The translations under genes were made by a program, and so were the position numbers. Source: Hydractinia symbiolongicarpus (taxonomy: Eukaryota > Cnidaria > Hydrozoa > Anthoathecata > Hydractiniidae). Taken from it: a stretch of 64,000 bases of DNA. Positions 37,201 to 47,400 of this stretch are shown in pieces (position 1 is the stretch's first letter; every line of letters starts with the position of its first letter). The notes under the pieces are model-generated. The model worked only from the letters and a program-made list of their open reading frames with translations. It was not told the DNA's origin and made no database searches. The stretch lies in the NCBI RefSeq assembly GCF_029227915.1, contig NC_079888.1:8351001-8415000 (forward strand), read 5' to 3'.

Positions 37201-40200
37201 AATTCGCTTCTTGTAAATCCGCCTTAAGAGTGTCCGTGTCCATTAATCTAAAATCCTTTCTCGCACTATGTTATTATGGTACACTGTCGTCCCTAGATCT
37301 CTCAGGAACAAAACAAAAGTTTATTTTAAAGAGTCCTGGCGATGAGAATAATTAACGTATCCAAGAATTAAGTCTTACCGCCATGACAACAAAGATGAAA
37401 CTTTTGTTTAATTTTCTTACGCCATTTACTTCTAACACAGTAACCTGTGATGGAATAAGAATGATTAATATTATTACTTCTTAACAGCGATAACACCTAA
37501 AAAGGGTTTCTCACACAAAAAAATTGACATGCTGTTATCTGGACTTCTTGTTTATCCTACAAAGATCTTCTCGCATGAGACAATCATACGTTTTATCTCG
37601 CATTTTAAAAAGACTCTTGATGGTATAAAGAAAATGAATTCGCAGTAAAACAAGAACTCGCTCGTGCACATGTGTAGATCAAGTAAAAAAGCAAACTGCA
37701 TGTTGCTATGAAAACTTTCCTCGACATCCCAAGAAATTTTCGTCAATGTCGAAAATTTTGAATATTGTGCATGAAACAGTTTAATTATAAAAGGTTTAGT
37801 AGAGTTATATACTGACCTTTAGGGTATGTAATTGTTCACATAAATCTTTCAGAGAAAACACGTGCTTTTCATCTACACCAGTTCCTTCCGTTCCTCTAAT
37901 AGATAAGGAAAACGAATCCTTTAGAAATCATCTCTTTTTTATATACAAATCCACGCTTTTTTATCAAAACTAGTACCTGGGTCACGCCGTTCTTATGTTT
38001 CGACCCTTTTCTAATTTCTTTAAATTTGTTTAATTTGTGTTCTTAGTAGCAAGAACTCAACTTCAGGACTAGCCTCATTTTGTTCCAAATTTTCTCCGAA
38101 ATTTATGTTTTTATATAAAAATGGGTTTGTTGGTAATAGAGTTCTATACCTGTGTTCGTGGACAATGGAGACAAAAAAGGAAACGAACACAAGCAATCGT
38201 TAGCTTGTGAAAAAATTGCAAGATAATTTACATCCTGAATTATTCTTATTTTATGCCAAAATCAGACCGGGTAGTTTTTAGTTTGAAAACAATGATTTGA
38301 GGCTGGTGCTGTCTTTTTTTGTTCTTATTTTTACGCAAAATCTGGTGGCTGGTGTTCTTACAAAATTGTTCTTATATAAGAAAGCATTTTTTATCACTTA
38401 CCCTTTCAGCGGTTTATTTCGCAATCGTTCGACGTAATTTTGTACTTTCGACGCCATTTTATCAAGAACTTCAATTTGAAAATGATCTTTCTTTTTTTCC
38501 TTTGATGGCTGAAACAAAAACTTACTAAATGCAAATCCGAGTTAAATAAAAGGTCTTCGAAGCTAACAAGATTCTTTCCTGACAAGTTTGTATATTGGAT
38601 TTCAATTCTTTATCTACACCTAATGTTTTACTTTGACGCAACCTCGTTCCCAGTTCTTTTTGTCTCTCATCAGCGCTACGCTTATTGATAGGACCGAGGA
38701 AAAAAACCCTGAAAAACTGTTCTTTTTTCGATTCGCGATTGGTCTCGAATTTTCACCTAATTATGCGAAAGATAATGCGTCACTTGGTCTCTCCCGTAGT
38801 GAAGCAGAGGGTCGAGAAAGTATCGTGTAGGTAAGGGTCCAACTGACCGAGGCCTAAAAGATTCTTTTTGCTTTATGAGTGTAAAAACAGGTTTTAAACT
38901 GTGTTTTTATTTTTAAATGTTACAAAAACTTTTCCGTAAAATAAAATTGTTTTAGCTCTGTATAGGATAACAACAGGGTGTTTACTGTCTGTTTATTTGA
39001 ACCAAAGTTGGGATAGTTTTTTAGGTGTGCGCCACAGTATATTTGTACTAATCACTCAGCCTAGTGTTAACGACAAGTTATTCCCTGTGTTTCTATTTAG
39101 CAGAAGTTGTGCTAAAGTTTTTTTGAAAAGGTTTGTTTACCTATACTAATGGCGCACCACAGATTACAGTACATATATATTTTAAGTTTTACCGGGAACA
39201 TTTTGTGAAAAATAAAAAAGGTTTGCTGACTGTTTTCGCTATGACATGGCACAATATGTAAATTATGTTTTTATTCCAGCTAAAGTTCAAGGAAATAAAT
39301 TTTCTGAATCTGAAAAACATAATTACACCTGAAACACCTTAAATGTTGTGTTTCACTCGATGTACGGTATACTGCACACATGTACTAAGGCGCTCCACCT
39401 GAATGTGTGGTACAGTTTACAATTTGTATTAACTGTTCCACCAAGCGTTTTACGCCAGGTTTCAGAGTTACTTGTGGCTTAACCAGCATTTCTCAAAAGG
39501 TTAATTAACTTGGCTGTGTGGTGTAAATTCCCATGGAAGAATCCACTGAATCTCTCATTGAGTCCTTTAGAGGGGTGCCAAATAAAAACATAGAACTCAG
39601 TAATTTGAATTTTTTTAAAACTCACAGTTTATATTTTTAAACGATTTGTTTCAGCGAGTTGTTACTGTTTTTAACGCTACGAAGTGGTTGATGTTGTTAT
39701 AATAAACCTTAATGTAAACAAAGTTAAATCAATGTTTACATCTGTTACGTTACCGTTTAAAATATTATTCGATTCTTAAATTCAAAAACATTGCATTGTT
39801 ATCATGCATGTCACGTTTGCGCATTGACAGGGTTGCTATATGCAATAGACTAGATAGCTAATTTGGTATGATGCATTAGAAACTGTACATTGTGAAAATT
39901 TTGCAATAACCTTTTTGTGTGACTTAACGATTTTTTCTAATGTCTGGTATACCATTTTCCCTGGTGTACTTCTGGCATTGCAAAGCAAGTATAAGTTTTA
40001 GCAGATAAAGCTTTTTACATAACTGTTGCTACACACCTGCGATTTTGTTAGACCTTTTGCATTTTTAATTTGTTTTATATTTATTTTGTTGTTGGACCTG
40101 CTTATATTTTTAAACGATTTGTTTCAGCGAGATAATGCAGATTGTGAGCAGCCTCAATTCCAGGGCTTTTTTTCTCTTTTATTATAATTTTTTTATTGCT

Positions 40201-42223
40201 GCATATGCTTATTTTTTTGGACAGATTATGAGCAACCTCGATCCCAGAGCTTTTTTCTCTTTTTGCCATTTTGTTATAAGAGTGACAAAGAGCACGGGGT
40301 CGAGGTTGAAATGTGAGTCGTTGTTTCTTATACTGCTTTCTGCTCTGGCAATGATCTGTGATAAAATAAAATCTACCTGACATTTAAAAAATGTTGTACA
40401 TTGGGATGTGTTTGTGATTTTCATACAGACTAAATGACTTCACAAGATCCTCAGTGTTGTTTTATAAATTCTCATAGCATGTGACAAACCCAAACCTTGT
40501 TCCCAGCGCATTTTGCCGGCCACTTCGAAATAACGGCTCAGAGGCCACAAGACCCTGAGGACGAGATTGGGGACAAAGCATGTCTACTTTTCCTGATACA
40601 CTAACAAACCTCTGTATTAAGTTCCAGACTTCTTCCTTTCAGCTCTCTCTTTACGCAAGCAAGTTGCTCGTCCTGGTTATCTAACTAAAAAAAATAGTTT
40701 TGTCTTTTAAATATTTTTTTAACAACATAAGAACATAGTTGGCAGAAACACACACAACGAAGCAATGTAGAACGACACTGAACAAGTCTCTTATAATTCT
40801 CTGCACGAGTACTTGCTACTTGGTATGAAATCCCCTGTCGGGGTTAACACTATTCGGTCAGAGCCCAGTCTGGGGTTGGCAGATTCTGCCCCGTTAGTTT
40901 CTTTATTTAATATTTCTTTTTTGTTATGTCGCAAAACAAGATTGTTATTCATTTTTCATATTTATCTGTTGGATGGTCACCTGAAAAATGTCCCATACCT
41001 TGCAGGCTCTTAAATATCGGCTGTAACGACGCCTCGATTTCTTATAATAGGTGAGATATTGTTTTTTGGGGTAATGCTAAAGCTTACACCATGGCTTATT
41101 GTATCAAGAACAACAAAGATTCGATATGAAATTAACCCGATTTCTCGATTTTTACGGATTTTAGCAAAAAATTTGTAAAAATCTCTATTTATATAAAAAA
41201 CGAAAAACAGGTTAATTAACTTTTATCAAAGGTCAAATCTTCTTCTTAAACTTAATCAATTGAATTTTAAGTATATATGTCAAACATGATGACGTAAGCA
41301 AAAACTTAATATTGCCATTTTGTTCCCGTAATGCTATACTACAACTGTAACACATTTGATCCCATTTAAGAAAACTGCAAAACTGTAGGGGGGTGGAAAA
41401 TGAGGAGGTGGGGAATAAGGGGGGGGGGGGGGGGGGGTGAAAAGAAGGGGATGAAGTACAAAATTAAACAGAATTCCATTAGTATATAACTCCAAACAAA
41501 ATGTTAAATGCGATCAAAGAGAACCAGTGAATTCCATACCTGACATGCATTATATAATATTTGATGTTCGTGTTTCTTCACCGACAAAACAGCTTGAAAC
41601 ATTTCATATAAAGCCTCTTTTGTAGGTCTATCCTGCTCAATGTGAGAAATTAACCTTTGCTTCTCGCATATCATATCAAACATCATTAAACCTTCTCGAG
41701 AATTAACTTCTTCTCCACCTTTCTTTAAATGTTTCAACAAAATCGAATGAAATACATTACGGATATCGTTGTAGGAAAACGATCCTAATGTAAAATGTCT
41801 TTTGAAAAGATGACATGCGATAAAATCATCGTGGAATTGTTTAATAGCATTCCTAAAAACCATACCTAGTATTAAATCTTCTTCATTGGCTAAGTACGTA
41901 GTCAAATGTTCCTGTATTTTTTCAATATGATCCTTGGTTATTTTCATGTTGTTTGTCTTGTTTGTGGATGGTACTTCTTCTAATAGGTGATCAGAAAAAG
42001 CTATGCATCGACTGACGAAGACATAAATTTGCAAATGATGTAAATGTTCGTTTGTTTCAGCAAGTATTGGTTCAGTTTGTGTTGATATATCAGGTATTGG
42101 TGTATCATGAAAAAATCTTTGATTTTTGAAAGTGTTGTTGTTTTCAGGATTTCTGTCTTCCTCGTTTCTCCCTGCATCTTTAGCTATATCTAATTCAGAT
42201 TCGCTATCAGAAGGCTCTAGCAT
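16255..42223 (-). CDS. CADPS: CAPS/CADPS paralog B, complete and divergent
   Basis: CAPS is a cytosolic priming factor that links PI(4,5)P2-rich plasma membrane and SNAREs to dense-core vesicle release. Coding exons in order: 41540-42223, 40610-40684, 38402-38508, 37817-37895, 37379-37444, 36206-36261, 35355-35469, 34350-34492, 33799-33865, 33058-33166, 32208-32408, 31681-31817, 30874-31049, 29661-29747, 29251-29314, 27515-27620, 26973-27079, 26505-26661, 25587-25734, 24384-24542, 21897-22008, 20768-20809, 20567-20650, 19146-19220, 18101-18208, 17042-17146, 16255-16401. All have GT-AG borders and join in frame to about 1171 residues (human CAPS1 is ~1350). The N-terminus MLEPSDSESE and the motif LYEMFQAVLSVKKHEHQ match the family. 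The C2-like region is about 316-440, the PH domain about 442-565 (RWKKWKERFFML, LNWIFKLYVATGQ), and the MHD/MUN region about 614-1120. The MUN part is strongly diverged: the family's [14 protein letters not shown] appears as GRLTTDQTAVLNEY and the block around FCASHV is lost. The C-terminus is acidic (DDEMDVDEK). Confidence 0.93.
18961..19037. repeat. Inverted-repeat MITE in copy B intron
   Basis: Imperfect arms (CATTCTAGACCCCAGAGCTC on the left, GAGCTTTGGGGACGAGAATG on the right) face each other. Related GGGGACGAG / CTCGTCCCC ends recur at 34541-34630, 40500-40575 and 40220-40310, so this is a dispersed family. Confidence 0.55.
20833..21141. mobile_element. TTAA-flanked inverted-repeat element (309 bp)
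   Basis: The left end AGGGGCTACGGAACGG and the right end CCGGTTTGTAGGCCCT are imperfect inverted complements. TTAA flanks both (20829-20832 and 21142-21145). A TTAA target with AGGG...CCCT ends fits Kolobok- or piggyBac-type MITEs. No transposase is present. It lies only about 20 bp upstream of the acceptor of the 42-bp copy B exon (20768-20809). Confidence 0.65.
22417..22640. repeat. Foldback with ~60-bp arms
   Basis: The left arm (about 22417-22479) and right arm (about 22578-22640) are near-perfect inverted complements around a purine/pyrimidine-rich core (GCCCCCTCTCCCCCTACAG and its complement), separated by about 98 bp. Probably a MITE nested in the larger element. Confidence 0.75.
22966..23065. 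repeat. Short-unit minisatellite (GCAAATTCATG-like)
   Basis: Repeated GCAAATTCATG and GGAAAATTCATG units over about 100 bp, degenerate, inside the TTAA-flanked element. Confidence 0.85.
23266..23680. mobile_element. Mariner/pogo-type MITE
   Basis: The left end CAGTGGACTCTCTATTACTC (after TA at 23264-23265) is the inverted complement of the right end, which reads GTTATAGAAAGTCCACTG to 23680. CAGTGGA ends with TATAACTCGAA-like internal repeats are typical of the Tc1/mariner-pogo superfamily. The right flank does not show the expected TA directly. No transposase frame is present. Confidence 0.65.
23695..24075. repeat. ~50-bp degenerate minisatellite
   Basis: About seven to eight units built from two ~25-bp half-units of the pattern CGACGGTATGCTTCGAAACATAT. 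Both strands stay open over much of it, giving repetitive open frames that are not genes. It directly follows the mariner-type MITE. Confidence 0.85.
28112..28256. repeat. Hairpin MITE, ~47-bp arms
   Basis: The left arm (about 28112-28158; contains GGGAAAATATAGACC) and right arm (about 28211-28256; contains GGTCTATATTTTCCC) are imperfect inverted complements around a centre containing GTCATGACGTCATGGACC. Lies in the copy B intron 27621-29250. Confidence 0.65.
28254..28867 (-). mobile_element. Inverted-repeat element with a short open frame
   Basis: TTATTACCCCAC at the left and GTGGGGTAATAA at the right suggest a ~610-bp element with 12-bp terminal repeats. A minus-strand frame at 28455-28643 encodes 62 residues ending in SSFFSGGNFNNCTFNFNTN then a basic tail. 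This resembles, from memory, C-terminal tails of Crypton/DUF3504-like proteins in invertebrates. It may be the remnant of a larger element; the assignment is weak. Confidence 0.35.
34541..34630. repeat. Hairpin MITE of the CCAACCT(T/C)GTCCC family
   Basis: The left arm CAACCTTGTCCCCAGGGC and the right arm GCCCTAGGGACTAGGTTG pair across a 55-bp centre that is itself partly palindromic. It lies 50 bp beyond the copy B exon 34350-34492, in the intron upstream of it. Confidence 0.7.
36699..36745 (-). repeat. tRNA-like fragment
   Basis: On the minus strand, GTGTGTTCGAATCTCATC resembles a T-arm/B-box, preceded by GCACCGACACGGGAGTCG. No complete cloverleaf or A-box was found, so this is at most a tRNA-derived SINE remnant. 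Confidence 0.3.
36900..37227. mobile_element. MITE with AAGGATTT...AAATCCGCCTT ends
   Basis: The left end AAGGATTTCCACGAAGCGAA and the right end TTCGCTTCTTGTAAATCCGC are imperfect inverted complements. They match the ends of the palindromic element at 52045-52204, so it is the same family in a longer form. A diverged relative of its right half occurs at about 34840-35010. Confidence 0.55.
39626..40132. repeat. Direct repeat pair of ~30 bp, 470 bp apart
   Basis: TATATTTTTAAACGATTTGT followed by TTCAGCGAG occurs at about 39628-39657 and again at about 40104-40132. The spacer shows no coding potential. It lies in the copy B intron between exons 2 and 3. Confidence 0.7.
40130..40320. repeat. Repeated MITE fragments, GAGCA(A/G)CCTC family
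   Basis: Two related copies (about 40132-40190 and 40223-40270) carry GAGCAGCCTCAATTCCAGGG or GAGCAACCTCGATCCCAGAG. A complementary end, GGGGTCGAGGTTGAAATG, follows at 40298-40315. It belongs to the dispersed CCTCGTCCC-type hairpin family. Confidence 0.45.
41419..41437 (+). repeat. Run of 19 G
   Basis: A 19-nt homopolymer of G in a G-rich neighbourhood (41380-41450), about 100 bp downstream of copy B coding exon 1 in transcript direction. It may form a quadruplex and may be mis-sized in the assembly. Confidence 0.95.
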
Positions 42224-42245
42224 AATGCTGTGAAGAAAAAACGAA
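42224..42245 (-). promoter_or_regulatory. Splice acceptor 4 nt before the CADPS-B start codon
   Basis: On the minus strand a pyrimidine-rich TCGTTTTTTCTTCACAG ends at 42228, and the start codon (42221-42223) follows after CATT. This places an intron end, or a spliced-leader acceptor, directly before the start codon and supports the chosen ATG. Confidence 0.55.
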
Positions 42246-44480
42246 GCTGTTATTAAACCTGCATAAACTTGGAAGATTTCTTATCATTCGTGTTGCAAAG
42301 CATTCTTCACTGTTTCACTTTTTTAGCCCGAGTACAACAATCAACTAAATTATTGAAATTTTTGAATCAGTTCATGAATACCAAATGTGAAAGCAGAATG
42401 CAAAGTGAATGCAAATTATAAAATAGTTTTCGATCAAAATAATCGTTACATCAATTTTACATTCCCTCTGACCTTTTTCACCAGGCACAATATTTCGCTG
42501 AAGTGGAATTTTTCGTCAGATGATCAAACTGTTTGCAAAGTCTAAAAACTTTAAGAAGATAAACGATGACGTCATTGTAAAGATATTGTTTTATTTATAT
42601 TTTTATATTACCTTTCAATCCTCAACAATCCATCCGTCAAGTTATTCGAAGTGGTTAGATTTATCCTAACCAGTATGTTACCTACATAGTCAACACCACT
42701 ACGCAGCATTCATTTTTGGCACGTAATCTCGCTCCCAGGCCTTTCAGAGGAGTAAAACTACACCGAGGTTGCTATAGAATTTTTTTTAAAAAAAAAGGGG
42801 GGTTGTGGATTATATGATCAAATGCAAATACGTTTGTATTCAAAGATGTATTTTTAAAGCACTGTTTACATTGCGTGAAATTTCACGTATTTATATTTAA
42901 ATAATATTTCTGTACAATTTTCCCAAGTTTCGCAATGACAAAAATTTACAAACTTTTCACTATGACAACAACAACAACGTCGTCGACGACGACGACGAAA
43001 CGACAGCAACAACAATAACGACGAAACGACGACGACGACGAAACGACAAAAATACCCGCAGCAACAAAAAAATATGGACGATGAATACAACAACAAAGAT
43101 TACACGACGGCATGGTAACAACGACAAGCTGTAGACTAGCTACAGTAACAACAAGGACGGCGACAACGACGACAACAAAAACATGGTAACATAGCAACAG
43201 CGCCGTGAGATAACAACAACAACGACGGCAATAAGACAGTTCTTAATCAAAAAATAATCAACATAAATTAAGTCATAGAAAAATAGGTAAAATAAAAAAT
43301 TTATATTGTACAAATAAATTAAATTTACAGCAAAAAAAATGCAACCACCATCTTCTTCAAGTTGAGAAATACACATAAAAATAATTTGAACTGTGTAACG
43401 CTCGCCGAACGAATATTCTTTTGAGAAAAACCCTCTGTAGTCGAAAGCCCGTGTCACACGTCCGCATTATATGCACCGCTTGCATTAAGGTGCGTTTTAT
43501 GCATGTGCATTGAATATATATGGAGAGGAGTTTCCAGATGTAGCTATTTGTGTCAAAGTCATTTGTAGCTCACATTCACAATAAAACGATAAATGCTTAC
43601 ACGTGTGAATTCCTGTCAGAGTAGCTGCAGTTTTATTATTTCACAATTTTAGGGGTTTTAACAGAATTTAATAGAAAGGCACATACCTGTACATATGCGG
43701 AGTATTTGTAGTATGACTAATCACACAGTTCTATCTAATCAAAATTATTTATTATACTTATTGCTGTATTCAAATCAAAATTACATGAGGTTTCACCGAG
43801 TCTCAAGTAGTTTTTATGCAGTAAAAGTTGCAGTGAACCAAATCAAAAATATTTCAAAAGATCACAATACTAACACTCGGGTATAAAAATAGAGCAAAAA
43901 AATGGCGGAAAGGTGAATCAGAATCTTAATAGCGAAATTTTAATGTCTACTGTTTTTTTAATACCAGAAATCAAAGCATGATTTAGTTACCTTGGAACCA
44001 GACGTTACCAAAAGAAAGGACTGTTAAAGTTCGGCTTTACACCTTCACTTACAAACTTAATATTGTGTTGAAGTCTTAAAAGTGACAGTCACTTTATATC
44101 GTCTTTCCTTTCCTTTAAGATCTGTTCAATAACCCTAAACAGTCAAACAATATCTAAGGTGTACGTACTAAACCTAGCAAGTAAAAGTATAAAAATACTG
44201 AAAAATAGTAATTTACAATTCGCCTAACACAGACAGCAAGAGGGTTTGTGTCTCCAGAAGCAAGAATACCGATGTATGTAGGTAAGCAAATTACATTTGT
44301 AAAAAAATATGAAGACAGTTGACGAATGATAGGCATGTCTGCTTCATCTGTGGTTGTTTGTTTTCTTATTGGTTTGTTTATGTTTTCATTTATGGTATAG
44401 AATTGATGGCACCAGTATGTGTATATTGTTATAAAAAGAACAAGATGAATGAATGATTGTGGCACATGCAAAACAATTTA
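42246..44480. other. Intergenic region between CADPS A and B
   Basis: About 2.2 kb separate the stop of copy A from the start of copy B. It holds an ACA/ACG triplet-rich microsatellite (about 42963-43235) and a diverged CCTCG-type MITE near 42725-42775. A hydrophobic minus-strand open stretch (44157-44471) follows the copy A stop in the same frame, after two stop codons. No other gene is seen. The promoter of copy B must lie here or in a 5' UTR intron. Confidence 0.6.
42963..43235. repeat. ACA/ACG triplet microsatellite
   Basis: Imperfect ACAACG / ACGACG triplets over about 270 bp. They produce repetitive open frames on the minus strand that are not genes. Confidence 0.9.
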
Positions 44481-47400
44481 CTAGTATTCATCTTCTTCGT
44501 ATTCACTTGAATTTTGAATTCTACTCTTATAACCTTTCACTTCGTCCACCTCTCTTTCAAACACATTCTCGTTCATGTGAAGCATGGTAGCCTCGATTTG
44601 CAACTTCTTGTAAGCAGCTCGGTAATTATCATTTTCTAAATCGGTTATGGTGAGTCCTCCCTGCTCAAACAGTTTTCGACAAGGCTAAAAAGAAAATCAC
44701 TAGTTGTATGAATAATCAAGGAATCTTCTTCATAAAAAAACAGTTTTTGTTCAGCTCATGCTTGTCTTCTTGCTGAAGATTTTGCTATTTCAGATTTCAA
44801 TTCTGCTTAAGTGGTACTAAAACCTTTTGTAACAAAGTCAGTATAAAAAAACGTAACAGGGGATAGAGTTTACACGTGGAAATAGGTTGCGCTCGAATTT
44901 CCAAATAACCAAATAATCGTTGTCACCCCCTGCAGAGGTGTACATTTTTAAATCTCTATGACATTAATATTAAAATAAAAAGACCAGAAACCCTGTTACC
45001 TCTGATTAAATTTATTTGGTTCCTCTTCCGTTTCTCAATAAAACCTAATCTAAAAGCAGTCTTCAAAGCAAGTACAAACATCAAACAAACCTCCAAGATG
45101 CTGGACAACACTCGAAGTTGATATTCATGTAGGGGTACTTCTTGTCTTGTGATCAGCCAAGCACACAACAGCTCACAAAGCTTCTCCCACAAAGCCTAAA
45201 CAAAAAAATCAAAGAATGATTCCTTTTCGAACAAATTTGGTTGCTCGTACAAATATTCGCTTTTCGAACGGATTTGGTTGCTCGTACGAATGTTCGCTTT
45301 TCGAACGAATTTCGTTGCTCGTACGAATGTTCGCTTTTCGAACGAATTTGGTTGCTCGTACGAATGTTCGCTTTCGAGCGAATTTAGTTGCTCGTACGAA
45401 TGTTCGCTTTTCGAACGAATTTGGTTGCTCGTACAAATGTTCGCTTTTCGAACAAACTTGGTTGCTCGCACGAATGTTCGCTTTTTGAACAAATTTGGTT
45501 GCTCGCACGAATGTTCGCTTTTCGAAAAAATTTGGCCCCTCGTACGAATTTTATTTCTTTGTTATTTCTCAGGATATTCGTTTTTCAAAAAGAGGTTTGC
45601 TTCTCAGAAAGATGATCACTTTTCATGAATGTTCGCTTTGGATTATAGTAATGTTTCCTTTCGATAGATGTTCGCCTCTTGTAAAGATACTCGTTCCTCG
45701 TAAGGATACTCGCTTGTCGTAAGTATTCTCGCAACAAAACAACAAAATACTTGGAATTCCAATAAACTTATTCAAGATATTTCTTTGAATTTTGATCTTT
45801 GCTAAATGTTTGGGACACATAAAAAGTATAATAAAGTTGAAAATTAAACGAAAACTTCGTACCTTCTCAAGGTTAAACACATACGTTTCACTCGCCATCG
45901 AGTTTCGAAACTCGCGAATATTGCAAACAATGTAATGAAAAAAGTCGCCAGCTACTTCTTCTTTCGGTTTCTTTAAAAATGGAAATAACCAAAATAAATA
46001 AAACAAAACAAAAAAACAACAAAGAAGTAAAATAAAGAAAATTGTAAAACATAATTGTAGGAAAATTCGATGGGCATAATAAAGAGAGGGTGGGTGGGTT
46101 AGGGTGTTAATAAATCCACAGCTCTAGAGGGTGCTGATAAGTTGCAATAAATGTATTTTCACTCTGCAGTCTGAAATAGAGGTCATCACTAGCTGGAGGG
46201 ATAGTTTTTAATTTTTCTATTCCAATTGTGTATTCGACCTCCTTAGAACATAATACCTCTAAATAACGGTACGCATCATTTAAACATTTTCTGGGGAGGG
46301 GGTCAAATTAGGCGGTTTTGCCGATTTTTTTACAATAGTTAATAAATAATTCTAATTAGGTGGAATTTTTTTAATTATAAGTTTAACATGTTCAATTCCT
46401 ATATAAGATTTAAGACACACAGATAAATTGTCGTCTTCCTTTAGGTAAGTGTAACATTTGTTGCGCCCGCTCTTGCGTCGCTTTGTTGTCTAACATATGC
46501 TTCCATTAAGGTGGTAATGCCAATGGAAACATTTTGTGTGTTAATGGAAACCGGCCAAAACTATTCATTTTGATTGTGTTCAAGTACTTACAAGCAAGGT
46601 GAATATCTTCGAAGTTATCGTGCCATGGTCGTAGCGGGCTAATTTTTTTAACATATCTTGTAACACCAAAGTTAACTACAAAAAAGAATAAAAAAACGCC
46701 AATCAATAAAAAAATAATATTTCAGATAAAGAGTTATTGTCGGTATGTTCATGCCTGTTTAGAATCATAGCCATGCCACACAAACAAATACTATGGGCGT
46801 TCATATTAGCCCGGACGTCTTATTTACAAGACTAGTCGAATTCAAAACTTTTTAATTCCTTTTTAAACTTCGTATGAGAGATAAGCGATAAACACGAGCA
46901 ATTTAAACTCATTGCTCGTTTATTTTATAAATTATCGCGTTTTTATAAGAAAATATACTCTATAAGAATATTCAAGATGAGATTTAAACAAAAAGTTAAG
47001 AATACACAAAGAATATGCTTATTTTGAAGTTTTGTTATATGCCATGGAACATAATCAAGTTCACGTTTGCGAACTTATATGCACATGATCCTATTATTGA
47101 TGTAAAATGTCCTTTCTAATGTTTTCAGTATTTTTGTTCCTCACAAAAAAACTAGTTATGTGTCTGCCAGTTATAGAGGGCTGCTTAAACAACACCTCAG
47201 GGGTGATTTTGATATCAGTTTGCATTCTCAGATGCTTTAATCTTAACTTTGCTAAGAATATATCAAGATGATTTGGTCGCAAAGGTTAAGAATATTCCTA
47301 TTGAAACGAACACTATTCTTATAAAAAGGCGAGTAGCGCATGCTTAAGAAGTAAGTTAAGATACCGACCTTCTCCACTATTGCTGATATGGTTTCTGTCT

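Noticed and set aside
42866-43457. Overlapping repetitive frames rich in V, C and S
   Set aside because: By-products of the ACA/ACG triplet microsatellite.
44157-44471. 105-codon hydrophobic frame right after the CADPS-A stop, possibly a receptor piece
   Set aside because: It lies behind TAG TAA in the same frame, has no ATG start or family motif, and AT-rich DNA yields hydrophobic frames by chance.
42960-45725. CRISPR-like array suggested by regular repeats
   Set aside because: The 37-bp array has no unique spacers and the locus is clearly eukaryotic; it is a minisatellite.
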